Shown: positions 1 to 5,528 of the stretch, in pieces
Layout: the number at the start of each line of letters is the position of its first letter
Numbering within the stretch: position 1 is the stretch's first letter
Source: Clostridiales bacterium UBA1779
GTDB taxonomy: Bacteria; Bacillota; Clostridia; Oscillospirales; CAG-272
Assembly: GCA_002314565.1 (NCBI GenBank)
Contig: DCGL01000166.1
Coordinates: 1 to 5,542 of the forward strand
DNA: 5,542 nt
Reading direction: 5' to 3'
Notes under the pieces: model-generated
What the model saw: the letters and a program-made list of their open reading frames with translations, nothing else
Database searches by the model: none
What the model was told of the DNA's origin: nothing
Translations under genes and position numbers: made by a program

Positions 1-39
1 AAAAACAATGCCGTAACAAAACGAACCGGCATTGTTTTT
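1..39. terminator. Hairpin A1, possible bidirectional terminator
   Basis: The arms at 1-13 and 27-39 are perfect 13-bp reverse complements (AAAAACAATGCCG / CGGCATTGTTTTT) around a 13-nt loop. The stem carries A's on the left and T's on the right, so an RNA from either strand ends in a U-tract after the stem. The inverted repeat is seen directly; terminator function is inferred. Confidence 0.5.
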
Positions 40-54
40 ATTAAAAGACTAAAG

Positions 55-91
55 AAACAATGCCGGGCGTAATTACCCGAGCATTGTTTTT
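55..91. terminator. Hairpin B1, possible bidirectional terminator
   Basis: The outer stem 55-63 / 81-89 (AAACAATGC / GCATTGTTT) continues into an inner stem 64-67 / 76-79 (CGGG / CCCG) with a single bulged A at 80 and an 8-nt loop. A T-run follows through 91. The added G-C pairs make it more stable than the A-type hairpins, hence a better terminator candidate. Confidence 0.5.
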
Positions 92-104
92 GAATAAATC
101 TAAT

Positions 105-143
105 AAAAACAATGCCGTAACAAAACGAACCGGCATTGTTTTT
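105..143. terminator. Hairpin A2, identical copy of A1
   Basis: The arms 105-117 and 131-143 and the loop 118-130 are base-for-base the same as hairpin A1, located 104 bp downstream. Confidence 0.5.
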
Positions 144-158
144 ATAAAAAGACTAAAG

Positions 159-196
159 AAACAATGCCGGGCGTAATTACCCGAGCATTGTTTTTT
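159..196. terminator. Hairpin B2, copy of B1 with a longer T-run
   Basis: The stems 159-167 / 185-193 and 168-171 / 180-183, with the bulged A at 184, repeat B1 exactly. The T-run is one base longer (191-196), after which the linker diverges from that of B1. Confidence 0.5.
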
Positions 197-204
197 AGGA
201 AATC

Positions 205-238
205 TGACCAAAACAAAGCCGCGTCCCGGGACGCGGCT
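205..238 (-). terminator. Intrinsic terminator of pckG
   Basis: Positions 217-238 form a perfect 22-bp palindrome (AGCCGCGTCCC joined directly to GGGACGCGGCT), 10 bases past the pckG stop codon. On the minus strand it is followed by TTTGTTTTGG, a U-rich tail, so it is a strong Rho-independent terminator for pckG. With no spacer, the RNA must sacrifice the central pairs to make a loop. The right side lacks a T-tract, so unlike the neighbouring array hairpins it should act only on the minus strand. Its flank ACAAAGCC aligns in 52-bp phase with the ACAATGCC of the array. Confidence 0.85.
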
Positions 239-248
239 CTGAAATAAA

Positions 249-2030
249 TTATGCTTTGAGTCTTGCTTCGAGAGCGGCAAGTTCCTCTTTGAGGACTGCA
301 GGTACTCTGTCGCCGACAAGAGTGTAGAATTCCTTGATGTTCTCGACATCGGCAAGCCATGCGTCGCGATCAACGGAAAGCAGACCCTTGATGGTGTCGA
401 GAGAAATGTCAAGACCTTCGATGTTGAGGTCTTCGGCCTTCGGAACGTATCCGATGGGAGTGAGATCTGCATCGACCTTGTCTTCGCAGCGGGCGAGAAT
501 CCAGTCAACGACGCGCAGGTTGTCTCCGAATCCGGGCCAGATGAAGTTGCCTTCGTCATCGGTGCGGAACCAGTTGACGTGGAAAATCTTGGGAGCATTG
601 GGAATAATCTTGCCCATATCGAGCCAATGCTGCCAGTAGTCACCCATGTTGTATCCGACGAAGGGTCTCATGGCCATCGGGTCACGTCTTACGACGCCGA
701 CTGCACCGGAAGCGGCGGCAGTTGTCTCAGAAGCCATAATGGAACCGACGAAGGTACCGTTCTGCCATGAAGTGGACTGGTATACCAGCGGGGCAGTGCG
801 GGCACGGCGGCCGCCGAAGATGATGGCGCTGATGGGAACACCGGCGGGATTGTTGAATTCCTTGGACAGGCAGGGGCAGTTTGTAGCCTTGGCTGTGAAA
901 CGGGAGTTCGGATGAGCACCGGAGGTGCCGACCTTGTCGGCCTTGTCGTACTTGGTGTAATCCCACTTTTCGCCTCTCCAGTTGAGAGCGTTGACGGGAG
1001 GATTCTTGTCGAGACCTTCCCACCAGACGGTGTTGTTCTCGAGATTGTGGCAGACGTTCGTGAAGATGGCGCCTTCCTTGGTGGTTGCAAGAGCATTGGG
1101 GTTGGACTTGTCGTTGGTTCCGGGAGCTACACCGAAGAAACCGTTCTCAGGGTTCATGGCCCAGAGTCTTCCGTCCTTGCCTATTCTCAGCCAGGCGATA
1201 TCGTCGCCGACTGTCCAGACCTTGTAGCCCTTCTTGCGGTAAACCTCAGGCGGGATAAGCATTGCGAGATTTGTCTTTCCGCAGGCAGAGGGGAAGGCAG
1301 CCGATACGTACTTGGTTTCGCCGTTCGGATATTCAACACCGAGGATGAGCATATGCTCGGCCATCCAGTGTTCCTTGCGTCCGAGGAAGGAGGCTATACG
1401 AAGAGCGAAGCACTTCTTGCCGAGAAGAACGTTTCCGCCGTAGCCGGAGTTAACCGACCAGATGGTGTTGTCTTCGGGGAAGTGAACGATATATCTGTTC
1501 TGCTCGTCGAGCTGTGCCTTGGAATGCAGGCCCTTGATGAAGTCGGCACTGTCGCCGATGGCATCGAGAACTTCGTTTCCGACACGGGTCATAATGAGCA
1601 TATTGAGAACTACGTAGATGGAGTCAGTCAGCTCGATTCCGTACTTTGCAAAGTCAGAACCCACGATACCCATTGAGTAGGGAATTACGTACATTGTTCT
1701 GCCCTTCATGGAACCTGTGAAGAGCTTGCCGAGTCTGTCGTAGCATTCCTTCGGGTCAATCCAGTTGTTGATATTGCCGGCGTCCTCTTTGGTTCTGGTG
1801 CAGATGAAGGTTCTGCCTTCGACACGGGCAACGTCGTTTACTGCAGTTCTGTGCAGATAGCAGCCGGGAAGAAGTTCCTGGTTGAGCTTGATCATCTCGC
1901 CGGTTGAGCAGGCCTCTTCGCGAAGAGCATCTCTCTGGGCGTCGCTGCCGTCAATCCAGACGATTTTGTCCGGCTTGGTCATAGCAGCCATTTCATCGAT
2001 CCAATTAAGGATAAACTTGTTTTTTGTCAT
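249..2030 (-). CDS. pckG: Phosphoenolpyruvate carboxykinase (GTP)
   Basis: This cytoplasmic enzyme interconverts oxaloacetate + GTP and phosphoenolpyruvate + GDP + CO2. The 593-aa length fits the family's usual ~600. Visible landmarks (residues from the ATG): substrate-binding R69; SGYGGN at 195-200 with Y197; metal ligands K205, H225 and D276; the P-loop FPSACGKTN at 246-254 with the hyper-reactive C250; kinase-2 VGDD at 274-277; NPENGFFGVAPGT from 293; HPNSRF at 373-378; FGGRR at 405-409; a lid segment near 437-451. F488, F496, F501 and N504 keep the spacing of the guanine-pocket residues F517, F525, F530 and N533 of human PCK1, so GTP rather than ATP specificity is well supported. The residue mapping is from remembered family sequences. 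An in-frame GTG lies three codons upstream, but it falls inside the ribosome binding site, so I take the ATG at 2030. It is a single-gene transcript with its own promoter and terminator. In a fermentative anaerobe it may run toward oxaloacetate; that direction is inference. Confidence 0.97.
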   Translation of the reverse strand: MTKNKFILNWIDEMAAMTKPDKIVWIDGSDAQRDALREEACSTGEMIKLNQELLPGCYLHRTAVNDVARVEGRTFICTRTKEDAGNINNWIDPKECYDRLGKLFTGSMKGRTMYVIPYSMGIVGSDFAKYGIELTDSIYVVLNMLIMTRVGNEVLDAIGDSADFIKGLHSKAQLDEQNRYIVHFPEDNTIWSVNSGYGGNVLLGKKCFALRIASFLGRKEHWMAEHMLILGVEYPNGETKYVSAAFPSACGKTNLAMLIPPEVYRKKGYKVWTVGDDIAWLRIGKDGRLWAMNPENGFFGVAPGTNDKSNPNALATTKEGAIFTNVCHNLENNTVWWEGLDKNPPVNALNWRGEKWDYTKYDKADKVGTSGAHPNSRFTAKATNCPCLSKEFNNPAGVPISAIIFGGRRARTAPLVYQSTSWQNGTFVGSIMASETTAAASGAVGVVRRDPMAMRPFVGYNMGDYWQHWLDMGKIIPNAPKIFHVNWFRTDDEGNFIWPGFGDNLRVVDWILARCEDKVDADLTPIGYVPKAEDLNIEGLDISLDTIKGLLSVDRDAWLADVENIKEFYTLVGDRVPAVLKEELAALEARLKA

Positions 2031-2034
2031 GGTT

Positions 2035-2043
2035 ATCACCTTT
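2035..2043 (-). promoter_or_regulatory. Strong ribosome binding site that decides the pckG start
   Basis: Read on the minus strand, the sequence GGAAAGGTGATAACC-ATG contains AGGTGAT (2041-2035), which matches the 3' half of the full anti-16S complement, ending 4 nt before the ATG at 2030. The upstream in-frame GTG (2039-2037) is part of this site and cannot readily be the start. Confidence 0.85.
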
Positions 2044-2065
2044 CCGCAAAATTTTTCGCATAGTA

Positions 2066-2094
2066 ATTATACTACTAAACAGTGAATAAATCAA
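2066..2094 (-). promoter_or_regulatory. Sigma-A promoter for pckG
   Basis: On the minus strand, -35 TTGATT (2094-2089) and -10 TATAAT (2071-2066) are separated by exactly 17 bp. Transcription would begin around 2059, giving a leader of about 29 nt that contains the ribosome binding site and little else. No riboswitch-sized leader is available, so any regulation probably acts at or near the promoter. Confidence 0.85.
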
Positions 2095-2157
2095 TAGATT
2101 TCAAAAGTATTTTTGTGTGAAGACTGTCTGATAATTTGCATTTTTGACCCGTCGTAA

Positions 2158-2186
2158 TTGCAAAACCTCTGCTGTAATGCTATAAT
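2158..2186 (+). promoter_or_regulatory. Distal rightward promoter P1 for the ABC operon
   Basis: The -35 TTGCAA (2158-2163), a 17-bp spacer and -10 TATAAT (2181-2186) are present, with an extended -10 TG at 2178-2179. It would produce a leader of about 150 nt before the permease ATG. The hexamers and spacing are seen; activity is inferred. Confidence 0.7.
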
Positions 2187-2284
2187 AACAATAATAAACA
2201 CGATTTTTTTGAATTTTTCTCTACTGTTAATTCGGCAGATAAAGCGTTTCGGCTTTCAAATCGCGTAAGGCGTAAACAAAGCAA

Positions 2285-2313
2285 TTGAAAAAGCCGTGAC
2301 ATAATGATATAAT
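2285..2313 (+). promoter_or_regulatory. Proximal rightward promoter P2 for the ABC operon
   Basis: The -35 TTGAAA (2285-2290), a 17-bp spacer and -10 TATAAT (2308-2313) are present, with an extended -10 TG at 2305-2306. The start would be near 2320, about 26 nt before the permease ATG. It resembles P1 over about 48 bp, well beyond the hexamers. Confidence 0.8.
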
Positions 2314-2336
2314 AATGGAATAAAACCTGATTATCC

Positions 2337-2342
2337 GGGGGA
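2337..2342 (+). promoter_or_regulatory. Atypical ribosome binding site of the permease gene
   Basis: GGGGGA lies 4 nt before the ATG at 2347. It is a poorer match to AGGAGG than the sites of pckG and the ATPase gene, which suggests modest translation of the permease. It still supports this ATG, which opens a hydrophilic N-terminus as expected for the family. Confidence 0.55.
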
Positions 2343-2346
2343 CAAT

Positions 2347-4656
2347 ATGGCATACAGAAAACCCTATTATAACGAGGACCATAAGCTGGTCAGATACGGT
2401 CTCAAAGATTTCTTTTCTGATGCCGGCACCTTTTTTTCCCGGTTCTTTTCACCGAGAACCGTCGGCGCCGCATTTGCAAACGTAATTAAATCTTTCAGAG
2501 AATATCTGGTCTTTTTCCTTGCGCTCATAATTGTTCAGTCGTTTTTCTGGATTCTCTGGATGGACTTTGATTTGTACAGCTCCGAAGCCGAAACGATATC
2601 GCGCAATTGCGACTACAATCTTATTGTGGAAGGATATACGGATCAGGAATGGAGCAATCTGTTCAACGGAAATTTTTACATTCATAATAATGAGCAGCCG
2701 GAATCCCGTGGCTATGAGTCTTACGAGATTTCACATTATTACGGAAATCCCGGGGAGGTTCTGGTCCGCGTCAAATTCCTTCTGATAAAAGATACCGTAG
2801 AATACTGCAATTCATTTCTTTCGCGTTACAGACTCGGAGGTGAAAACGTAAGCTGTACCTACGGTGAACGCACTCTTTATCATCAGAGAATTGCAGAGAA
2901 GGAGTCCGAAACTGTCAGAAACACGGTGCTCTGTGCCCTGTTCAGCGCTCTGATAATTGTTTCCTTATTCGTCATCCGAGTAAATCATTTCAAATTCAAA
3001 TACGGAATATATATGTCTTTCGGAGCCAACTTCGAAAAGCTCATAGAGGTCTGCGCCTGGGAAATGCTGTCTTTGGCTCTGATATCGTTTATTCCAGCTT
3101 TGGCGTTTTCCGGACTCCTTTTCTATATAGTTACAGGAAGAATCGAACTTGCAGGAATTCCGGGAAGAGTGCTGCCCTCCATTTTATGGCTGCTCTGTGT
3201 GATTTTTGCAGCAGTAATCCCGGCTGTCAGAATCATTGCATCAAAAACTCCGCTTTCATTGATTTCTGCAGAGGACAATTCAAATCTCGTTTCATCACCG
3301 ATGCGTTCCTTCAGAATATTCGGAAAGAGCTTTCCCTTTCATTATGAATTGTACGGCTTCATCCGTTTCAGAAAGTATTACGCCATATTGCTCGGGTTCT
3401 GTATAGCCTTCACAACTATGTACTCCTGCGGTATCTTCCTTGCTGATATGGATAAAACGAAGAGTGAAACCCCGACTGCGCAGTTTAATATTGAGTCTTC
3501 AATAGACGAAATTGACGATACGGTTATTGAGGAAATCATAGACAAGGACGGTGTTCGTGGACTTTATTGGGAAAACACTCTGTCGTGTACGGCTATTTCA
3601 TCGCATATTCTTCTGAATGAAGATCAGGCAAGAGGCATTTCCGGCAAAACCGTTGACTGGAAAAAGTATAAGGCCGACAACAATTTCAGATATTTCGTGC
3701 TTGACAATCTTCTCTATGAGGAAGTAGAACGCGGAAAGCTGTGGGAAACAGATGGGGACCTTGAGTCTGTCCTCGGAAGTACGGAAAAAGTAGCCGTGAC
3801 ATGTTCGATGAACAATCAGAATCTTCTGAATTTTAAGGTCGGGGACACTGTAACCATTGCAGCTCTGATAGATATGGACAACTCGGTCAAGCTTGAAACT
3901 GCGGACAGAAGACTGATACTCACCCAGCTTCTGCGCGGAGGTGATTTCAACTATTACACTGTTGAAATTGCCGCAGTAATTGACGACGGTGATGCAACGG
4001 GGGAGTACTCCGTCATTATGTCACCGGAATTGTACAGTAAAATCACGGGACGAGAATCAAAAAGAATGAACGTTTCCGTATATCTTGAGGACGACTGCAG
4101 CATACTCAGAAGCGAAGAACTGAGAAACGTCATTTCCAATGCGGTTTCGTCGAATTCCGGCACGGTTCTCAGAGAAACCGGAGCCATTTACGAAAAACAT
4201 CTGCAGAACGTCTGCGTGGCAGGCAGACTGATTACGATAGAGGCATTTGCTCTCTTGCTTGTAAGTCCTCTGGTCTGGTTCTTCTCTCAGAGTATGTTTA
4301 TGAAGAAGAGACGCGACGAAATTTACATTCTCGGGGCGCTCGGAGGCACCGACCGCGACCTGTCACGTCTGTTTTCTCTCTCGGGAGCGATACTTGCCTG
4401 TGTTTCGTGTGTCGCAACTGCCTGCCTCAGTTCGCTTTTGACCTACGGCGTTTTCTGGTTTTTCAACGTTTTTATGCCGTCATTCGGCTTCGGAGAAAAC
4501 GTAAGATACGAATATTCTTTCTCATGGGGCGGATTTGCCGTCTGCTTCGCCGTTTCGTTGTTATCCGCGGTACTTGCAAGCTATCTGCCTTTCCTTTCAT
4601 ATATACGCGAAAGGGAATACCGCAAACGCGTCGTAAACGGTGAAATCAAAGATTAA
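2347..4656 (+). CDS. FtsX/MacB-type ABC transporter permease (duplicated, eight-helix)
   Basis: This 769-aa integral membrane protein has two FtsX-type halves. A basic, aromatic-rich cytoplasmic N-terminus (1-52) precedes TM1 (about 53-73), an outer domain of ~115 residues (74-190), and TM2-4 (about 192-211, 238-262, 276-297). A cytoplasmic linker leads to TM5 (about 344-365), a larger outer domain (366-624), and TM6-8 (about 625-646, 677-706, 728-750). Each half has the family's coupling segment after its second helix: KFKYGIYMSFGANFEKL (216-232) and KKRRDEIYILGALGGTDRDL (653-672). SKTPLSLI at 299-306 fits the end of the first FtsX domain. There is no cleavable signal peptide. The protein should pair with the ATPase 17 nt downstream. 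Known relatives export peptides, extract lipoproteins, or signal to cell-wall enzymes without transport. The substrate is unknown, and no two-component system or periplasmic adaptor gene is visible to narrow it. Confidence 0.9.
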   Translation: MAYRKPYYNEDHKLVRYGLKDFFSDAGTFFSRFFSPRTVGAAFANVIKSFREYLVFFLALIIVQSFFWILWMDFDLYSSEAETISRNCDYNLIVEGYTDQEWSNLFNGNFYIHNNEQPESRGYESYEISHYYGNPGEVLVRVKFLLIKDTVEYCNSFLSRYRLGGENVSCTYGERTLYHQRIAEKESETVRNTVLCALFSALIIVSLFVIRVNHFKFKYGIYMSFGANFEKLIEVCAWEMLSLALISFIPALAFSGLLFYIVTGRIELAGIPGRVLPSILWLLCVIFAAVIPAVRIIASKTPLSLISAEDNSNLVSSPMRSFRIFGKSFPFHYELYGFIRFRKYYAILLGFCIAFTTMYSCGIFLADMDKTKSETPTAQFNIESSIDEIDDTVIEEIIDKDGVRGLYWENTLSCTAISSHILLNEDQARGISGKTVDWKKYKADNNFRYFVLDNLLYEEVERGKLWETDGDLESVLGSTEKVAVTCSMNNQNLLNFKVGDTVTIAALIDMDNSVKLETADRRLILTQLLRGGDFNYYTVEIAAVIDDGDATGEYSVIMSPELYSKITGRESKRMNVSVYLEDDCSILRSEELRNVISNAVSSNSGTVLRETGAIYEKHLQNVCVAGRLITIEAFALLLVSPLVWFFSQSMFMKKRRDEIYILGALGGTDRDLSRLFSLSGAILACVSCVATACLSSLLTYGVFWFFNVFMPSFGFGENVRYEYSFSWGGFAVCFAVSLLSAVLASYLPFLSYIREREYRKRVVNGEIKD

Positions 4657-4661
4657 AGAGC

Positions 4662-4666
4662 AGGAG
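4662..4666 (+). promoter_or_regulatory. Ribosome binding site of the ATPase gene
   Basis: AGGAG lies 7 nt before the ATG at 4674, within the 17-nt gap after the permease stop codon. This fixes the start and supports translation from a shared operon mRNA. Confidence 0.85.
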
Positions 4667-4673
4667 CACAACA

Positions 4674-5381
4674 ATGATAGATGCAAATAAAAGAGTAATT
4701 CTCAAATCTGTCGATCTTATCAGACAGTTCAAGCAATACGATACAGTCGTGACTGCGGTAAACCGCGTCGACCTTGAGGTTTACGACGGTGAATTCATTG
4801 CGATTATCGGTGCTTCGGGTTCCGGAAAGAGCACGCTGCTTCACTGCCTTGCCGGTCTTGACAGACCGAATGCCGGTAAAATATTTATCCGCGGAAACGA
4901 AATTACCGCTATGGGCGCCGATGAGCTTGCAGCATTCAGGGGCAATTATCTCGGTACTGTTTTCCAGAGTCACAATCTCATACCGCAGTTCACCGCTATG
5001 GAAAATATACTCATACCGACTCTGATGTGCAATAAGAGCAACATAAGCTATGAGGAGCACTTCAAGAAGCTCATCTCAAGCCTTCATCTCGAGGATCGTC
5101 TGCACCATCTTCCGTCCGAACTGTCCGGAGGCCAGCAGCAGAGGGTTTCCATTGCCCGCGCCCTTATCAACCGTCCACAGGTGGTTTTTGCCGATGAGCC
5201 TACGGGAAACCTTGACAAAAAGAATGCGGAAGAGGTTCTTGAGCTTTTGATTCAAACAAAGGACCTTCTCAGCCAGACTCTGATTATGGTTACGCATGAT
5301 ATGTCGATTGCCGAGAGGGCGGACCGTGTTTTCAGAATGGACAACGGGGTGCTCACCCCTTATGATAACAAGGGGGGGTAA
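4674..5381 (+). CDS. ABC transporter ATP-binding protein (MacB/LolD/SalX family)
   Basis: This 235-aa nucleotide-binding subunit has the usual length for the family. It carries every ATPase motif: Walker A GASGSGKST (46-54), Q-loop Q98 in VFQSHNLIPQFTAMEN, ABC signature LSGGQQQR (150-157), Walker B VVFADEPT (170-177) with catalytic E175, D-loop NLD (179-181), and switch H208 in VTHD. The GNLD after Walker B and the NLIPQFTAMENI stretch after the Q-loop are typical of ATPases that pair with FtsX-type permeases. It follows the permease gene by 17 nt with no promoter between, so the two are almost certainly co-transcribed and assemble as two ATPases on the membrane complex. The permease-then-ATPase order is less common than the reverse. 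The reading frame ends in a run of seven G's (5372-5378) just before the stop. Substrate unknown. Confidence 0.95.
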   Translation: MIDANKRVILKSVDLIRQFKQYDTVVTAVNRVDLEVYDGEFIAIIGASGSGKSTLLHCLAGLDRPNAGKIFIRGNEITAMGADELAAFRGNYLGTVFQSHNLIPQFTAMENILIPTLMCNKSNISYEEHFKKLISSLHLEDRLHHLPSELSGGQQQRVSIARALINRPQVVFADEPTGNLDKKNAEEVLELLIQTKDLLSQTLIMVTHDMSIAERADRVFRMDNGVLTPYDNKGG

Positions 5382-5410
5382 AAATCTTTCGAGGTAATCT
5401 CTGATTTTTA
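5379..5410 (+). terminator. Weak AT-rich hairpin after the ABC operon
   Basis: TAAAAATC (5379-5386) and GATTTTTA (5403-5410) are perfect 8-bp complements, and a GAG/CTC pairing lies inside the loop. The hairpin starts on the stop codon and is followed only by CTTTGATG. It is the only terminator-like structure after the operon, but with little G+C in the stem it may end transcription poorly. Confidence 0.4.
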
Positions 5411-5499
5411 CTTTGATGTGAAATAAGTGCGTTGTGTGAAAATAAAGTGAATGATATGTGATTTTATGTTAACTGTTTGAAAATAAAATTCAGAATTGC

Positions 5500-5528
5500 T
5501 TGACAGTCTCCGAGTGCTGTGATATAAC
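5500..5528 (+). promoter_or_regulatory. Strong sigma-A promoter reading out of the window
   Basis: A perfect -35 TTGACA (5500-5505), a 17-bp spacer and -10 TATAAC (5523-5528), with an extended -10 TG at 5520-5521, make this the best -35 in the window. Transcription would start near 5535 and serve a gene or RNA beyond the right edge. This implies that the next rightward unit is independent of the ABC operon. Confidence 0.8.

Larger units (their letters stand above)
1..208. repeat. Tandem array of four 52-bp hairpin units (A-B-A-B)
   Basis: Four units at 1-52, 53-104, 105-156 and 157-208 repeat with an exact 52-bp period, measured on the C of AAACAATGC at 6, 58, 110 and 162. Each unit has a left arm ending in AACAATGC, a 17-nt core, and a right arm GCATTGTTTTT, followed by an A/T-rich linker. 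The cores alternate: units 1 and 3 carry CGTAACAAAACGAACCG, units 2 and 4 carry CGGGCGTAATTACCCGA. Positions 1-91 match 105-195 at 90 of 91 bases (the difference is at 42/146), so the latest event was probably duplication of a 104-bp A-B pair. The array begins at base 1 of the window and may extend further left. No open reading frame here looks real. The hairpins have an A-tract on one side and a T-tract on the other, so bidirectional terminator activity is the simplest reading. Confidence 0.93.
2031..2346. other. Divergent intergenic control region
   Basis: These 316 bases separate two divergent transcripts. They contain the pckG ribosome binding site and promoter, two tandem rightward promoters (2158-2186 and 2285-2313), and a dyad TTTGCA-18 nt-TGCAAA (2135-2140 / 2159-2164) that overlaps the -35 of the first rightward promoter. 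The leader between the two promoters has a T7 run at 2205-2211 and a small hairpin (2241-2245 / 2252-2256). I see no convincing small gene. Confidence 0.7.

Noticed and set aside
1..208. CRISPR array (35-nt repeat with 17-nt spacers)
   Set aside because: The period is regular, but the 17-nt 'spacers' are too short, recur as A-B-A-B, and the 'repeats' vary in the linker. The conserved parts pair around the 'spacer' to form hairpins, and no cas gene is visible.
1..238. Integron attC sites or an insertion-sequence end
   Set aside because: There are no attC R/L-box sequences, no integrase or transposase, and no flanking target-site duplication. The tandem periodicity does not fit a single mobile element.
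41..643. Long open frame on the minus strand over the array and the pckG 3' end
   Set aside because: It overlaps the confidently assigned pckG in another frame, translates the hairpin repeats, and is low-complexity Ser/Thr-rich without a recognisable domain or ribosome binding site.
912..1676. 254-residue plus-strand frame inside pckG
   Set aside because: It is antisense to pckG codons, a known by-product of strong codon bias. There is no promoter or ribosome binding site, and it shows no recognisable domain.
249..2039. GTG start giving a 596-residue PckG
   Set aside because: The GTG is embedded in the AAAGGTGAT ribosome binding site, which is placed correctly for the ATG at 2030.
2239..2300. 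Riboswitch or T-box in the transporter leader
   Set aside because: The only structures are 5- and 7-bp stems. I cannot find a T-box sequence, a recognisable aptamer core or a terminator hairpin with a T-tract.
4653..5060. Minus-strand frame over the ATPase gene
   Set aside because: It is the shadow of a gene with all ABC motifs intact, and it has no supporting signals of its own.
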